The notes below the pieces were generated by a model. It searched no databases. It worked only from the letters and a program-made list of their open reading frames with translations, and was not told the DNA's origin. This document shows, piece after piece, positions 35,409 through 44,649 of a DNA stretch of 64,000 nucleotides. The DNA is from Fictibacillus aquaticus (lineage in GTDB: Bacteria; Bacillota; Bacilli; Bacillales; Fictibacillaceae): assembly GCF_002245695.1 (NCBI RefSeq), contig NZ_NOII01000003.1, positions 186,001 through 250,000 on the forward strand, read 5' to 3'. The stretch's first letter is position 1, and each line of letters starts with the position of its first letter. A program made the position numbers and the translations under genes.

Positions 35409-35565
35409 GTTATTTCCTCCAAGGGTTTACTATAAAAATTCTTGGCGGAGAATGGTTTTCCTTTGTGGTGTATTTGATTATTATCGAAAAATAAAATGGA
35501 GAAGTGTATTAATACACTACTCCACTTTAATCCTTAAAACCGAGTTCCTTTAAAAAGAACAAATA

Positions 35566-35596
35566 GAAAAGAAGCGGCAGCTGCCGCTTCTTTCAT
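35566..35596 (-). terminator. Terminator after the M20 dipeptidase
   Basis: GAAGCGGCAGCTGCCGCTTC is a perfect 20-base palindrome followed on the minus strand by TTTTCTATTT. Confidence 0.8.
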
Positions 35597-35598
35597 CT

Positions 35599-36993
35599 TT
35601 ATACTGCTGACTCTTCTTTTTGTAACGCTTCTTCAAGCTCGTACCAATAATGGGCGAGTGTTTCCATGCCTTTGTCGAAGTTCTCGAGGTGGAAGTGCTC
35701 GTTTGGCGCGTGGAAGTTTTCCGTCGCCAAACCGAAGCCCATTAACACGACTGGAAGCTTCAGCAGCTCGTCGAACGTGGCAACGATCGGGATCGAGCCT
35801 CCGCCGCGTGTGAACGCCGTCGGTACGCCGTACACTTTTTCGTAAGCGCGCGCACCAGCCTGGATTGCCGGATGCTCGAGCGGTGTCACATATGGTGCGC
35901 CTTTATCAAACAGCTTCACGCTCACTTCAACACCAGGAGGCGTGTGAGCAGCGATATGGCGCTTCAATTTTTCCACGATTTCATCAGGCTGCTGGTCCGG
36001 CACGAGGCGGCAGCTTATTTTCGCATGAGCTTCGTTCGGCAGCACGGTTTTAATGCCTTCGCCTTGGAAGCCGCCCCAGATTCCGTTCACTTCAAGCGTT
36101 GGACGGACCCATGTCTGTTCCACATGCGTGTATCCTTTTTCGCCGAAAAGCTCCTTCACCTCAAGCTGCTTTTTCAACGGTTCCTCGCTCATGTTGAGCG
36201 CCGCAAACGCTTCTTTTTCAGCCTGTGTCATCTCTTGAACGTTTTCATAGAATCCGTCTACTAAAATACGTCCGTTACCGTCACGGAATGAAGCGAGAAT
36301 CTCGGTGATCGCGTGAAGAGCGTTCTGAACGGCACCGCCGTAAAGGCCAGAGTGAAGGTCGCTGTTCGCGCCCTTAACATCAATCTGCAATGCCGCAAGT
36401 CCGCGCAGTCCATAGCAGATCGCCGGCTTGCCGCGGTCGAGCATGCCTGTGTCCGAGATTACGATCACATCAGCTGACAGCAGCTCTGTGTTTTCTTCAA
36501 TAAACTTCGGCAGGTTCGCGCTTCCGATTTCTTCTTCGCCCTCGATGCAGAACTTGAAGTTCATCGGCAGCGTGCCGCGCGTTCTGAGGATCGCTTCGAG
36601 CACTTTTAAATGCATGAACACTTGGCCTTTATCGTCGCTCGCACCGCGCGCATACAATTTTTCATCGCGCACTTCGGCTTCAAAAGGCGGGCTGTGCCAC
36701 AGCTCAACCGGGTCGACAGGCTGAACATCATAATGTCCGTAAATGAGCGCAGTCGGCTTTCCTTCTGCTTTGAGCCAGTCACCGTAAACAACTGGGTGCC
36801 CGTCTGTCTCGTAAACCTTTACATTTTCCATACCGATTTTCTCTAGATGGTCGGCAATCCACTGTGCGCCGCGCTGCATGTCGTCATTATGTTCCGGGAG
36901 TGCGCTGATGCTCGGGATGGCAAGCCACTCTTTCAGCTGGTTCAGGTTCTCTGTACGGTGCTGTCTCATATACTCCGCAATCACATGTTCCAT
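35599..36993 (-). CDS. M20 family dipeptidase
   Basis: A 464-residue zinc peptidase of the M20 dipeptidase-like group (CNDP/DapE fold). IYGHYDVQPVD has the first metal histidine and catalytic Asp, RGASDDKGQV the bridging Asp, EGEEEIGS the catalytic Glu and next ligand, ISDTG the Asp ligand and ENFHAPNEHF the last His. SDLHSGLYGG and RGGGSIP are typical of the dimerisation/lid domain. The start at 36993 follows TAGGAGGAA; the frame opens 41 codons upstream with no site. It hydrolyses dipeptides in the cytosol. Confidence 0.92.
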   Translation of the reverse strand: MEHVIAEYMRQHRTENLNQLKEWLAIPSISALPEHNDDMQRGAQWIADHLEKIGMENVKVYETDGHPVVYGDWLKAEGKPTALIYGHYDVQPVDPVELWHSPPFEAEVRDEKLYARGASDDKGQVFMHLKVLEAILRTRGTLPMNFKFCIEGEEEIGSANLPKFIEENTELLSADVIVISDTGMLDRGKPAICYGLRGLAALQIDVKGANSDLHSGLYGGAVQNALHAITEILASFRDGNGRILVDGFYENVQEMTQAEKEAFAALNMSEEPLKKQLEVKELFGEKGYTHVEQTWVRPTLEVNGIWGGFQGEGIKTVLPNEAHAKISCRLVPDQQPDEIVEKLKRHIAAHTPPGVEVSVKLFDKGAPYVTPLEHPAIQAGARAYEKVYGVPTAFTRGGGSIPIVATFDELLKLPVVLMGFGLATENFHAPNEHFHLENFDKGMETLAHYWYELEEALQKEESAV

Positions 36994-37219
36994 GGACGTT
37001 CCTCCTATAAAGTCGTGTCTTTCTTCTAGTTTAATAGATTCGCGATGTAAAAGAAAATATTCTTTGGCAACGGGCAGGCACATATACTGGAACTTAACTC
37101 TGCAGAGGGAAGTCATTTTCCTCCTTTCCTAACATTTACTTTTCTTTGATAAAAGGCTAAAGTTAAGGATAAAAACCTTACACACTTGATAAGAATGAGA
37201 GAGAAAAGGGAGTGGAGCG

Positions 37220-38029
37220 ATGAAACAGACGATTGGTTTTATTGGATGCGGAAAAATGGCGCAGGCGATGATCGGAGGCATGCTTAATTCTGGACTAGTG
37301 GCGCCGCAGCAAATCATGGCAAGTGCAAGATCCGAGAAAACGCTGGAATATGTAAAAGGAAAGTTTAACATCCTGACAACTGAGAGCAATGTCAGTGTGG
37401 CCCGTGAATCAGATGTCTTATTTTTAGCGATTCAGCCTTACGGGCATGAAGATGTACTAACCGAAATCGCCGAGCATTTGAAAGCCAATGCGGTAATCGT
37501 GACGATCGCAGCAGGTGTTAAAATAGAAAAGGTGGCAAGCTTCTTTGCATCTGGTGTTAAAGTTGTCCGCACGATGCCGAACACACCGTCGCTTGTCGGA
37601 GCCGGTATGACGGCTATGTCAGCGAACAGCGAAGTGACACGCGAAGAACTGCAGAACGTAATTACATTGTTTAAAAGCTTCGGTGAGGTCGAGCTGCTGC
37701 CAGAATCACAGATCGACGCGATCCCGGCCATAAGCGGTTCATCGCCAGCTTATGTATACATGTTTATCGAAGCGCTAGCAGATGGGGGCGTTAGGCAAGG
37801 CCTTTCCCGCAGCCAATCGTACCGTCTCGCAGCACAAGCGGTGCTTGGCGCGGCGAAAATGGTGCTTGAGACCGGCAAGCATCCAGGAGAGCTGAAGGAC
37901 CAGGTCACATCTCCTGGCGGCGCGACCATTGCCGCTGTTGCGACACTGGAAGAAGAGGGTATGAGAAGTGCTGTGTTAAAGGCGATGGAAAGCTGTACAA
38001 ATCGAGCGAAAGAACTGGGTGGAAAATAG
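37220..38029 (+). CDS. proC: Pyrroline-5-carboxylate reductase
   Basis: A 269-residue NAD(P)H-dependent reductase that makes proline from pyrroline-5-carboxylate. The Rossmann motif IGFIGCGKMAQAMIGG opens the protein. RTMPNTPSLVGAGMTA and, at the C-terminus, DQVTSPGGATIAAVATLEE are the family signatures. The ATG follows AGGGAGTGGAG. The helicase gene starts at the very next base after its stop. Bacillaceae often carry several paralogues, so it may be a proG/proI type. Confidence 0.94.
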   Translation: MKQTIGFIGCGKMAQAMIGGMLNSGLVAPQQIMASARSEKTLEYVKGKFNILTTESNVSVARESDVLFLAIQPYGHEDVLTEIAEHLKANAVIVTIAAGVKIEKVASFFASGVKVVRTMPNTPSLVGAGMTAMSANSEVTREELQNVITLFKSFGEVELLPESQIDAIPAISGSSPAYVYMFIEALADGGVRQGLSRSQSYRLAAQAVLGAAKMVLETGKHPGELKDQVTSPGGATIAAVATLEEEGMRSAVLKAMESCTNRAKELGGK

Positions 38030-39262
38030 ATGAGTTTTAGAAGTTTAGGAATAAGTGAACAATGGGCGGAAAAGCTGGATGGGCTTCGGATTGTTAGTCC
38101 GACCCCAATCCAGCAGGACTCGATCCCGCACGTACTGCGCGGGCGTGATGTAGTCGGACAAGCACAGACTGGAACAGGTAAGACGCTGGCGTTCGTTCTG
38201 CCGATCGTAGAAAAATTAGATCCTGCTAAAGAGCACGTTCAAGCGCTGATCGTTGCGCCGACTAGAGAGCTGGCGATCCAGATCACAGAAGAAGTGCTAA
38301 AGCTGACAGAAGGAACAGGCGTTCATACGCTTGCCGTTTACGGCGGCCAGGACGTGCTCGCTCAGATGCACCGTCTGGAAGGGACTGTTCACATTATTGT
38401 AGCCACACCGGGCAGGCTGCTTGATCATGTGCGCCGGGAAACGGTATCACTTGACCGAGTTGAGACAGTCGTCCTCGATGAAGCCGATCAGATGCTGCAT
38501 ATCGGGTTTCTTTCAGATATCGAGCTCATTTTAGACGAAACGCCATCACAGCGCCAGACGCTGCTGTTTTCGGCGACGATGCCGGATGAAGTACGTGACT
38601 TATCAGAGCGTTTCATGAACAATCCGCTTCATATAAAAGTGAAAAGCGAGACGGTGACGGTAAAAGAAATCCGCCAGCGCATTCTGGAGACGACAGACCG
38701 CGCGAAGCAAGGCGATCTGATGAGCGCCATCCGTCAGCTTCGTCCGTTCATGGCGATCATTTTTTGCCGGACGAAACGCAGGGTGTCGAAGCTGAACGAA
38801 GCCTTGCAGGAGCACGGCTTTAACTCGGACGAGTTGCACGGCGACATGTCGCAGGCGAAGCGCGAAGACGTGATGAAACGGTTCCGTAAATGTGAAGTGC
38901 AATTTCTAATCGCGACCGATGTGGCAGCACGCGGCATCGATGTCGATGGGATCACGCATGTGTTCAACTATGACATCCCGCACGATGCTGAGAGCTACAT
39001 CCACCGCATCGGCCGGACGGGGCGCGCTGGCAGTGAAGGTCTCGCCGTGACGTTTGTTGGGCGTAAGGATGATGAATTTTTGCGCGAGATTGAGAATGCA
39101 GCTGGGATGAAGCTGAAGCCGCTTGTTTTGGACAAGCATGAGAAGAAATCGGCTGATTCGGACGGAAATTCGAATGAAAAGCCGCGTAACTTTGCACGTG
39201 GACGAACACGTTCGAGGCAAGGGAACAAGGAAGAGCAATATAGAAGGAAACCACGCCGATAA
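38030..39262 (+). CDS. DEAD-box ATP-dependent RNA helicase
   Basis: 410 residues with all helicase motifs: Q motif (PTPIQ, 24-28), Walker A AQTGTGKT (45-52), PTRELAIQ, ATPGRL, DEAD (150-153), SAT (181-183), then ATDVAARGID and HRIGRTGRAG in the second RecA domain. A basic, disordered tail (RNFARGRTRSRQGNKEEQYR) probably binds RNA. It resembles the smaller Bacillus helicases such as CshC or YfmL rather than CshA. It starts on the base after the proC stop, so it is coupled to it. Confidence 0.93.
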   Translation: MSFRSLGISEQWAEKLDGLRIVSPTPIQQDSIPHVLRGRDVVGQAQTGTGKTLAFVLPIVEKLDPAKEHVQALIVAPTRELAIQITEEVLKLTEGTGVHTLAVYGGQDVLAQMHRLEGTVHIIVATPGRLLDHVRRETVSLDRVETVVLDEADQMLHIGFLSDIELILDETPSQRQTLLFSATMPDEVRDLSERFMNNPLHIKVKSETVTVKEIRQRILETTDRAKQGDLMSAIRQLRPFMAIIFCRTKRRVSKLNEALQEHGFNSDELHGDMSQAKREDVMKRFRKCEVQFLIATDVAARGIDVDGITHVFNYDIPHDAESYIHRIGRTGRAGSEGLAVTFVGRKDDEFLREIENAAGMKLKPLVLDKHEKKSADSDGNSNEKPRNFARGRTRSRQGNKEEQYRRKPRR

Positions 39263-39274
39263 ATTATCGGAAAT

Positions 39275-39318
39275 TAGGCCAGTGTTGCAGAAGATTCTGC
39301 AGTGCTGGCCTCTTTTTG
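39275..39318 (+). terminator. Terminator after the helicase gene
   Basis: AGGCCAG-TGT-TGCAGA pairs with TCTGCA-GTG-CTGGCCT, followed by CTTTTTG. Confidence 0.85.
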
Positions 39319-39399
39319 TTGTGTGTTTGATTGGATTTAAGGTGGTGAGGGCTTGTGAAGGCTTGTTATGTGTGTCCAGCGGAAGTGCACTGAGGGGCG

Positions 39400-39525
39400 G
39401 CGGGCGTGTTCTACACAAATGCGGGCGCGATTAGCAAAGGCGCGGGCGCGAATGGATAAAACGCGGGCGCAAACACCTCATCCGCGGGCGCAAAACACCA
39501 AAGCGCAGGCGTTATTCCGTAATTT
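39400..39525. repeat. 21-bp-period array A4 (core GCGGGCGC)
   Basis: Cores at 39400, 39421, 39442, 39463, 39484 and 39505, each step exactly 21 bp: GCGGGCGTG, GCGGGCGCG (twice), GCGGGCGCA (twice) and GCAGGCGT. Spacers of about 12 bases are AT-rich and unrelated. It lies in a convergent gap after the helicase terminator. Confidence 0.93.
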
Positions 39526-39544
39526 ACCAAAAACCAACTAATTT

Positions 39545-40096
39545 CTACTTCACAAGCTCCCTCTTAAACCCCAAAAAGTCCTGCCGAAACACCGCATGCA
39601 GCACACAAGGCTGCTTTTCCCGCGTCTCCAGCCATTCCAGTTCCTCTGGAAACTGCGATTCAACATGCAGCGAAAAATAAGGAAGCTTCTCCTGCGCTTT
39701 CTGCGAACGGAGGTTAACCGCCCGCGCGCCGGCAAATACGTGCTCCATGCCAAGCTCCTCGAACGCGATCGACAATATCGCGAGCTTAGATGCCTGATTG
39801 TAGCCCATACCCCAATACTCATGGCCGATCCAGCTGCCGATATGGCAACGCTTCAGCTCACGGTCGATTTTCTTCAGTTCGGTAATGCCGACGAGCTCGC
39901 CATCCTCATTCAATATGACGCGCGACAGCACACGGCCCTCACGCTCTTCATCCATAATAAAATTCAAAAAAGACAAGGTATCTTCCACACTCGTATCGCG
40001 TAATCCAAGCGCGTCGCGGACTTGAGGCTGAGAGGCCAATTCGAAGATTCGCTGTGCGTATTTTAAATCGTGCTTAGCTAATGTTATGGTTTTCAT
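39545..40096 (-). CDS. GNAT acetyltransferase, RimJ/RimL type
   Basis: About 183 residues. It follows the RimJ/RimL-like pattern: MKTITLAKHDLKYAQRIFEL, then GELVGITELKKI, HIGSWIGHEYWGMGYNQASKL (acetyl-CoA loop) and a GARAVNLRSQKAQEKLPYF segment. It may acetylate a protein N-terminus or a small amine; the substrate is unknown. The ATG at 40096 is preferred over the GTG at 40108, which lies within the ribosome binding site. It overlaps no neighbour and follows the oxidoreductase gene by eight bases. Confidence 0.85.
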   Translation of the reverse strand: MKTITLAKHDLKYAQRIFELASQPQVRDALGLRDTSVEDTLSFLNFIMDEEREGRVLSRVILNEDGELVGITELKKIDRELKRCHIGSWIGHEYWGMGYNQASKLAILSIAFEELGMEHVFAGARAVNLRSQKAQEKLPYFSLHVESQFPEELEWLETREKQPCVLHAVFRQDFLGFKRELVK

Positions 40097-40104
40097 CGAT
40101 AACG

Positions 40105-41085
40105 TCACCTTTCAACCCGTAATAAAACTTTCCCCGTGCTCTGCCGGCTTTCCACCCAGTCATGGGCAGCGGCAGCCTCAGATAGAGGGTACTCCCGTCC
40201 TACTTTTATCTTCAGGCTGCCATTCGCTAAATAGCGAAAGACATGCTCTGCTGTTTCCTGCAGCAGCTCTGGCCGCTTAGCTCTTGTTGTACCAAAGCTG
40301 AAGCCAAGCACAGAACGGCAGCTTGAATGCAAATCTGCACTTACGACCGTACCCGCCTCGCCGCCTGCGTTGCCAAAATGGACAAGACGACCGAATGGCG
40401 CCAGGCACTTGAGGCTGTTTTCAAACACCTTGCCGGAAACCGAGTCTAGTATGACGTCAGCACCTCGGCCATCCGTTAACTCGTTCACTGCTTCAGCAAA
40501 ATCTTCATCTAAAGTGCAAATCACATGATCCGCACCGGCGTCTGTAACCGTTAGCTTTTTATGAGGACGGCTTACCGTTCCGATCACGGTTCCGGCACCG
40601 AGCAGCTTTGCGAGCTGGATCGCAGTCGTGCCGATCCCGCCGGCGGCTGCGTGAATAAGCACAGTTTCACTTGGCTGAAGTCTCGCCACCTTTGAAAGAA
40701 GGTTAAACGATGTAAAAGAAACGATCGGGCAAGCGGCCGCTGTTTCAAGAGCAATGCCATCAGGAAGAACAAACGTAAGTTTTTCAGATGCCAGTGCATA
40801 CTCAGCGTATGAACCGCCTGAAGTAAAGGCGATAACACGCTGGCCAGGCTTCAAATTTTCTACCCCAGGACCGACTTTTTCAATAACGCCGGCAGCTTCC
40901 ATGCCAGGTATGTACGGCAACTCAACATTTCCTTTTTTACCGTAACGGGATTTTATATCTGCGAAGTTAACGCTTGTTGTGTGGACACGTATTAAGACCT
41001 GCTTATAGTCGGGGTCCGGTACCGGAACATCTGCAACGATCATATTTTCAGAACCGCCTAAGTTTTTAACGAGTATTGCTTTCAT
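40105..41085 (-). CDS. Quinone-oxidoreductase-like medium-chain dehydrogenase/reductase
   Basis: About 326 residues of the zeta-crystallin/QOR branch of the MDR superfamily. The N-terminal GroES-like domain carries NFADIKSRYG and PGMEAAGVIEKVG; the Rossmann motif HAAAGGIGTTAIQLAKLLGA binds NADPH. Catalytic and structural zinc cysteines are absent, as expected for QOR. It is in an operon with the GNAT gene. The start follows TGGGGGCC. The codons near the N-terminus (41011-41025) contain GGGGTCCGGTACCGG on the plus strand, a half-copy of the palindrome family. Confidence 0.9.
   Translation of the reverse strand: MKAILVKNLGGSENMIVADVPVPDPDYKQVLIRVHTTSVNFADIKSRYGKKGNVELPYIPGMEAAGVIEKVGPGVENLKPGQRVIAFTSGGSYAEYALASEKLTFVLPDGIALETAAACPIVSFTSFNLLSKVARLQPSETVLIHAAAGGIGTTAIQLAKLLGAGTVIGTVSRPHKKLTVTDAGADHVICTLDEDFAEAVNELTDGRGADVILDSVSGKVFENSLKCLAPFGRLVHFGNAGGEAGTVVSADLHSSCRSVLGFSFGTTRAKRPELLQETAEHVFRYLANGSLKIKVGREYPLSEAAAAHDWVESRQSTGKVLLRVER
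41011..41025. repeat. Half GGTACC element inside the oxidoreductase gene
   Basis: GGGGTCCGGTACCGG, identical over 13 bases to the arm of P1, within coding sequence (the PVPDPDY region). It contains a perfect TCCGGTACCGGA palindrome. No opposite arm is present nearby. Confidence 0.7.
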
Positions 41086-41198
41086 AAGTTGGCCCCCATT
41101 TTTTACAAAAATCTTATCATAATTTTGGAAATAAGTGGTGATAATACGTAGGTATATCGAATGAATTATGTGAAGTTTTCGTGAATAATGGGCTGTTA

Positions 41199-41215
41199 TT
41201 AACACCTGGTAATAA
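41199..41215 (+). promoter_or_regulatory. Candidate FapR operator upstream of the desaturase
   Basis: TTAACACCTGGTAATAA agrees at 14 of 17 positions with the FapR operator form TTAGTACCTGGTACTAA as I recall it. It lies about 95 bp before the desaturase start and 11 bp before a TATTAT that may be the -10. FapR represses fatty-acid and phospholipid genes and is released by malonyl-CoA. Confidence 0.5.
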
Positions 41216-41307
41216 ATAAAGGTTGTATTATAAAGGTGACCTTGTTACGATAGGGATATTGGAAACGATTAGTAACGAAATTCAGGAGAGTAGGAGATGA
41301 GGAGAGC

Positions 41308-42390
41308 ATGAAGGAACTGCATTCTTTCGGCTGGTATGCGAAGCAGATCACGCCAAAGCTGCCTGAAAAAGCATTTAAGCCTGTACCCGCACGACTTTTG
41401 GGAGGGCTAGCCTATTTGTCCATTACAGTTGCCGGTATTTTAGTGATCGGTTTGATAGATTCTTTTTATTGGTGGTTATCACTTATCATGGCTGCCGTTA
41501 TTGGTTTAAGTTTTGCAGGAATGGGATTTTTGGGACACGAAATATTGCACGGAACGGTCGTACGCAAGCCGTGGCTCCGTGATTTTCTTGGAGGGGTAGC
41601 GTTCTACCCGCTTAGTGTCGGACCGAAGCTATGGCGCAAATGGCACAATGCCACTCACCACGCGCACACTCAGCATGTGGAGAAGGATCCGGATGCATGG
41701 CCGACGCTTGAGAAATTTACGCAGGACGACAACAAGTTTCAATGGGTGTACAAGCTGCCATGGTTTATTCGTTCAATCATCAGCTTTGCGTTTTTAGGAA
41801 TTTCATTTACGATGCACTCGCTGAACATGTTCAAGCTGTTCATTAAAGAATTTAAGCCATCCAACCGTCCGATCGTTTGGATCCAGATGATTCTGCCTTG
41901 GGCAACATGGTTAGGTCTTCTGTTCTGGCTTGGACCGGTAAAATGGGTGTTTGCAATTCTGATTCCGCTTGCGATCGCGAACACGGTCGTCATGAGCTAC
42001 ATCGCGACGAACCACCGTTTGAACCCGATCACGAACGTGAACGATCCGCTGGCGAACAGCTTGTCGGTAACCGTTCCAAAATGGATCGACGTGCTTCACT
42101 TTAACTTCTCATACCATACGGAGCACCATTTGTTCCCGGGGATGAGCCCGAAATATTATCCGATGGTAAAGAAGCACATCATGGAAATGTGGCCTGAGCG
42201 CTATCATGCGATGCCGCACTGGAAAGCACTTATGGCACTTTGGAAGACACCGCGTCTGTATTACAACGAAAAGCAATTCATCGATCCTGCTCAGGGCAAT
42301 GTGTACAACACCCTTGGCAACGGACTCGATCCAAGCAACATTGAATATATGAAAAAGCATGATATTAAAGGGGAGCAAGAGTCTCTTTAA
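41308..42390 (+). CDS. Membrane fatty acid desaturase
   Basis: A 360-residue di-iron desaturase. The three histidine boxes are visible: HEILHG (77-82), HNATHH (113-118) and HTEHH (270-274). Four transmembrane helices lie in two pairs (about 34-75 and 165-230). It inserts a double bond into acyl chains of membrane lipids, as for cold adaptation. The length is close to Bacillus subtilis Des (352). The ATG follows GAGGAGAG. A FapR-like operator rather than an obvious DesR site lies upstream. It ends at its own terminator. Confidence 0.9.
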   Translation: MKELHSFGWYAKQITPKLPEKAFKPVPARLLGGLAYLSITVAGILVIGLIDSFYWWLSLIMAAVIGLSFAGMGFLGHEILHGTVVRKPWLRDFLGGVAFYPLSVGPKLWRKWHNATHHAHTQHVEKDPDAWPTLEKFTQDDNKFQWVYKLPWFIRSIISFAFLGISFTMHSLNMFKLFIKEFKPSNRPIVWIQMILPWATWLGLLFWLGPVKWVFAILIPLAIANTVVMSYIATNHRLNPITNVNDPLANSLSVTVPKWIDVLHFNFSYHTEHHLFPGMSPKYYPMVKKHIMEMWPERYHAMPHWKALMALWKTPRLYYNEKQFIDPAQGNVYNTLGNGLDPSNIEYMKKHDIKGEQESL

Positions 42391-42398
42391 ATAGGATG

Positions 42399-42430
42399 AA
42401 ACCGCCGGGCAGCTAGTGCTCGGCGGTTTT
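42399..42430 (+). terminator. Terminator after the desaturase gene
   Basis: AAACCGCCG pairs with CGGCGGTTTT around GGCAGCTAGTGCT, with a T tail. Confidence 0.85.
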
Positions 42431-42514
42431 ACATTTCACTGCATGGTTGAGGAAGAGAGAAGGTAAAGATCTGGCTCATGCTGTTGCAGAACCGGCGAGG
42501 GCTGGGGGACGAAT

Positions 42515-42785
42515 GGCGCAGGTTGAGTATGAAGCGGCGCAGATAAGACCGAACGGCGCATGCTAAGTCAGTTGTGGCGTAGCGGGCTAAACAATCGGCG
42601 CAGGGTCTCTACTCAGTGGCGTAAGTCGAATGTTGAGTGGCGCAGGCTAATCAAAATTCCTTAATTTCAACTCCTAAAAATCGATAAACTCATTAGTGTG
42701 GCGCAGACTTGAAAATAAGCGGCGCAGGATCTCATCTTAACGGCGCGGGTTAGTTCCGAAAAGCTATCTGAACGGCGCAAGTTCA
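42515..42785. repeat. 21-bp-period array A5 (core GGCGCA), two blocks
   Basis: Cores GGCGCA/GGCGTA at 42515, 42536, 42555, 42576, 42597, 42618 and 42639, then a ~60 bp gap, then 42700, 42721, 42742 and 42774. Most steps are 21 bp. The gap equals roughly three periods, as if intermediate units had decayed. It fills the convergent space between desaturase and alpha-glucosidase. Confidence 0.9.
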
Positions 42786-42802
42786 GTAGTTTAAATAGTG
42801 TT

Positions 42803-42833
42803 GGGGGTACGGTACCATGAGTACCGTACCCCC
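42803..42833. repeat. GGTACC palindrome P6, minimal form
   Basis: GGGGGTACGGTAC-CATGA-GTACCGTACCCCC: a perfect 13-bp-arm hairpin with a five-base loop. It lies between array A5 and the alpha-glucosidase terminator. Confidence 0.9.
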
Positions 42834-42861
42834 ACCCCCCAACAGCTACCAATAAAAAAGC

Positions 42862-42904
42862 ACAAAAAAATAAGGCTGATCCCACGCCAGTGGGATCAGC
42901 CTTC
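42862..42904 (-). terminator. Terminator of the maltose operon
   Basis: On the minus strand AAGGCTGATCCCA pairs with TGGGATCAGCCTT, followed by ATTTTTTT, just after the alpha-glucosidase stop. Confidence 0.92.
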
Positions 42905-42915
42905 CTTGATTGCTA

Positions 42916-44583
42916 TTACTCCGCCACGCGGTAAACACGCGCTTCATAAGGCTTCAACGTGAAGCTCGTCAATCCTTCATGAGCCTCTACCGGATAGTTC
43001 GCCAGCATCAAGCTCTCAGACGACAGCTTCAATTCTTCGAAGCTATACTCCGCATCTGTTTTAGACAAGTTCGTGATCACAACAACCTTGTCATCTTCAG
43101 ATGTGCGTGTATACGCATAGATCTGTGCATCTTCTTCTAAAATCAGATCGTAGATGCCGTATGTGAACACGTCATTTTCTTTCTTCAACTGAATCATCTT
43201 TTTATAGAACGAGAGGATTGAGTTCTCGTCTTTTTCCTGAACAGCGACGTTGATGTCTGTGTAGTTCGGGTTCACTTTCATCCATGGACGTCCCATCGTG
43301 AAGCCTGCGTTCACGTCAGATGACCATTGCATCGGCGTACGGCTGTTGTCGCGGGAAGATGCCCAGATGACCGCCATGATATCTTCGTGCGATACGCCTT
43401 CTTCGCGCTTGATGCGGTACATGTTCTTTACGGCTACATCGTCATAATCCTCGATCGCCGGGAACTGAACGTTTGTCATGCCGATCTCCTGGCCTTGGTA
43501 GATGAACGGCGTACCTTGCATGAGGAAGTACATCGCGCCCATGCTTGTCGCACTCTCACGCCAGAACTCCTCGTCGTTGCCCCAAGTGGACACTACGCGC
43601 GGCTTATCGTGGTTTTCGATAAACAATGCATTCCAGCCTTCTTTTTCAAGGCCTTTCTGCCAGCGAGATAGTACCTTTTTCAGCTCGACGATATCAAGAT
43701 CTGGGTTATCTTCTGCATCCCATAGTCCGAGGTGCTCGAACTGGAAGATCATGTCCATCTTGCCGTCTTTTTCGCCGACCCATAGGTCAGACTCGTCAAC
43801 CGTTACACCGTTCGCTTCACCGACTGTCATTACGTCGTAGTTCGCGTATGTGCGGTCTTTGAACTCTTTCAAAAACTCGTGGATTCCTTCTTGGTTCATG
43901 TGCATATCGAAGGAAGAAACGTACTTCTCGTTTTTCGGATTCGGCATGTCTGGGAAACCAGGACGCTTTTTAATGTGGCTGATCGCGTCGATACGGAAGC
44001 CGTCGATGCCTTTATCAAGCCACCAGTTAACTGTGTCATAGAGAGCGTCGCGCACTTCTGGATTTTCCCAGTTCACGTCAGGCTGCTTGGTAGAGAACAC
44101 GTGCATGTAATACTGTCCAGTCGTCTCGTCGTATTGCCAAGCCGATCCTGAGAAAATGGACTCCCAGTTGTTTGGCTCTTTGCCGTCCTTGCCGTCGCGC
44201 CAGATGTACCAGTCGCGCTTCGGGTTGTCTTTGGAAGAACGGGACTCGATAAACCATTGGTGCTCATCGCTCGTATGGTTGAGGACGAGGTCGATGATCA
44301 GCTTCATGCCGCGGTCGTGAACTTCTTTTAAAAGCTGGTCGAAATCCGCCATCGTGCCGAAGTCATCCATGATGTCCTGGTAGTCGGAAATGTCGTAGCC
44401 GTTATCATCGTTCGGCGATTTGTACATCGGGCAGATCCAGATTACATCGATCCCAAGATCCTTCACATAGTCGAGACGCTGAATGATACCTTGAAGATCC
44501 CCGATTCCGTCACCGTTGGAATCCTGGAAGCTGCGCGGATAAATTTGATAGCCGATGGCTTCTTTCCACCATGCTTTTTTCAT
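42916..44583 (-). CDS. malL: GH13 alpha-glucosidase / oligo-1,6-glucosidase (MalL-like)
   Basis: A 555-residue cytosolic glycosidase of family GH13. Catalytic residues are D199 (DGFRIDA), E256 (MTVGEANG) and transition-state D326 (ENHDKPR). QPDVNWENP and the C-terminal beta domain match Bacillus MalL/oligo-1,6-glucosidase. V254, two residues before the catalytic E256, is the valine that in this subfamily goes with activity on alpha-1,6 as well as alpha-1,4 and sucrose bonds. It is the last gene of a PTS-MapP-MalL operon, so it probably hydrolyses maltose or isomaltose after dephosphorylation. The start at 44583 follows TTGGAGGGAA. A trehalose-6-phosphate hydrolase (TreA) is a less likely alternative. 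Confidence 0.88.
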   Translation of the reverse strand: MKKAWWKEAIGYQIYPRSFQDSNGDGIGDLQGIIQRLDYVKDLGIDVIWICPMYKSPNDDNGYDISDYQDIMDDFGTMADFDQLLKEVHDRGMKLIIDLVLNHTSDEHQWFIESRSSKDNPKRDWYIWRDGKDGKEPNNWESIFSGSAWQYDETTGQYYMHVFSTKQPDVNWENPEVRDALYDTVNWWLDKGIDGFRIDAISHIKKRPGFPDMPNPKNEKYVSSFDMHMNQEGIHEFLKEFKDRTYANYDVMTVGEANGVTVDESDLWVGEKDGKMDMIFQFEHLGLWDAEDNPDLDIVELKKVLSRWQKGLEKEGWNALFIENHDKPRVVSTWGNDEEFWRESATSMGAMYFLMQGTPFIYQGQEIGMTNVQFPAIEDYDDVAVKNMYRIKREEGVSHEDIMAVIWASSRDNSRTPMQWSSDVNAGFTMGRPWMKVNPNYTDINVAVQEKDENSILSFYKKMIQLKKENDVFTYGIYDLILEEDAQIYAYTRTSEDDKVVVITNLSKTDAEYSFEELKLSSESLMLANYPVEAHEGLTSFTLKPYEARVYRVAE

Positions 44584-44649
44584 GTTTGTTCCCTCCAAAA
44601 TAACAGGGCAGGGGGCCTGCAAAGTTTGCAGATCCCCATGTAGTCCCGT

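Noticed and set aside
39400-39525. Arrays considered as CRISPR.
   Set aside because: Cores are only 6-9 bp, spacers about 12 bp, repeats are degenerate and no cas genes are present.
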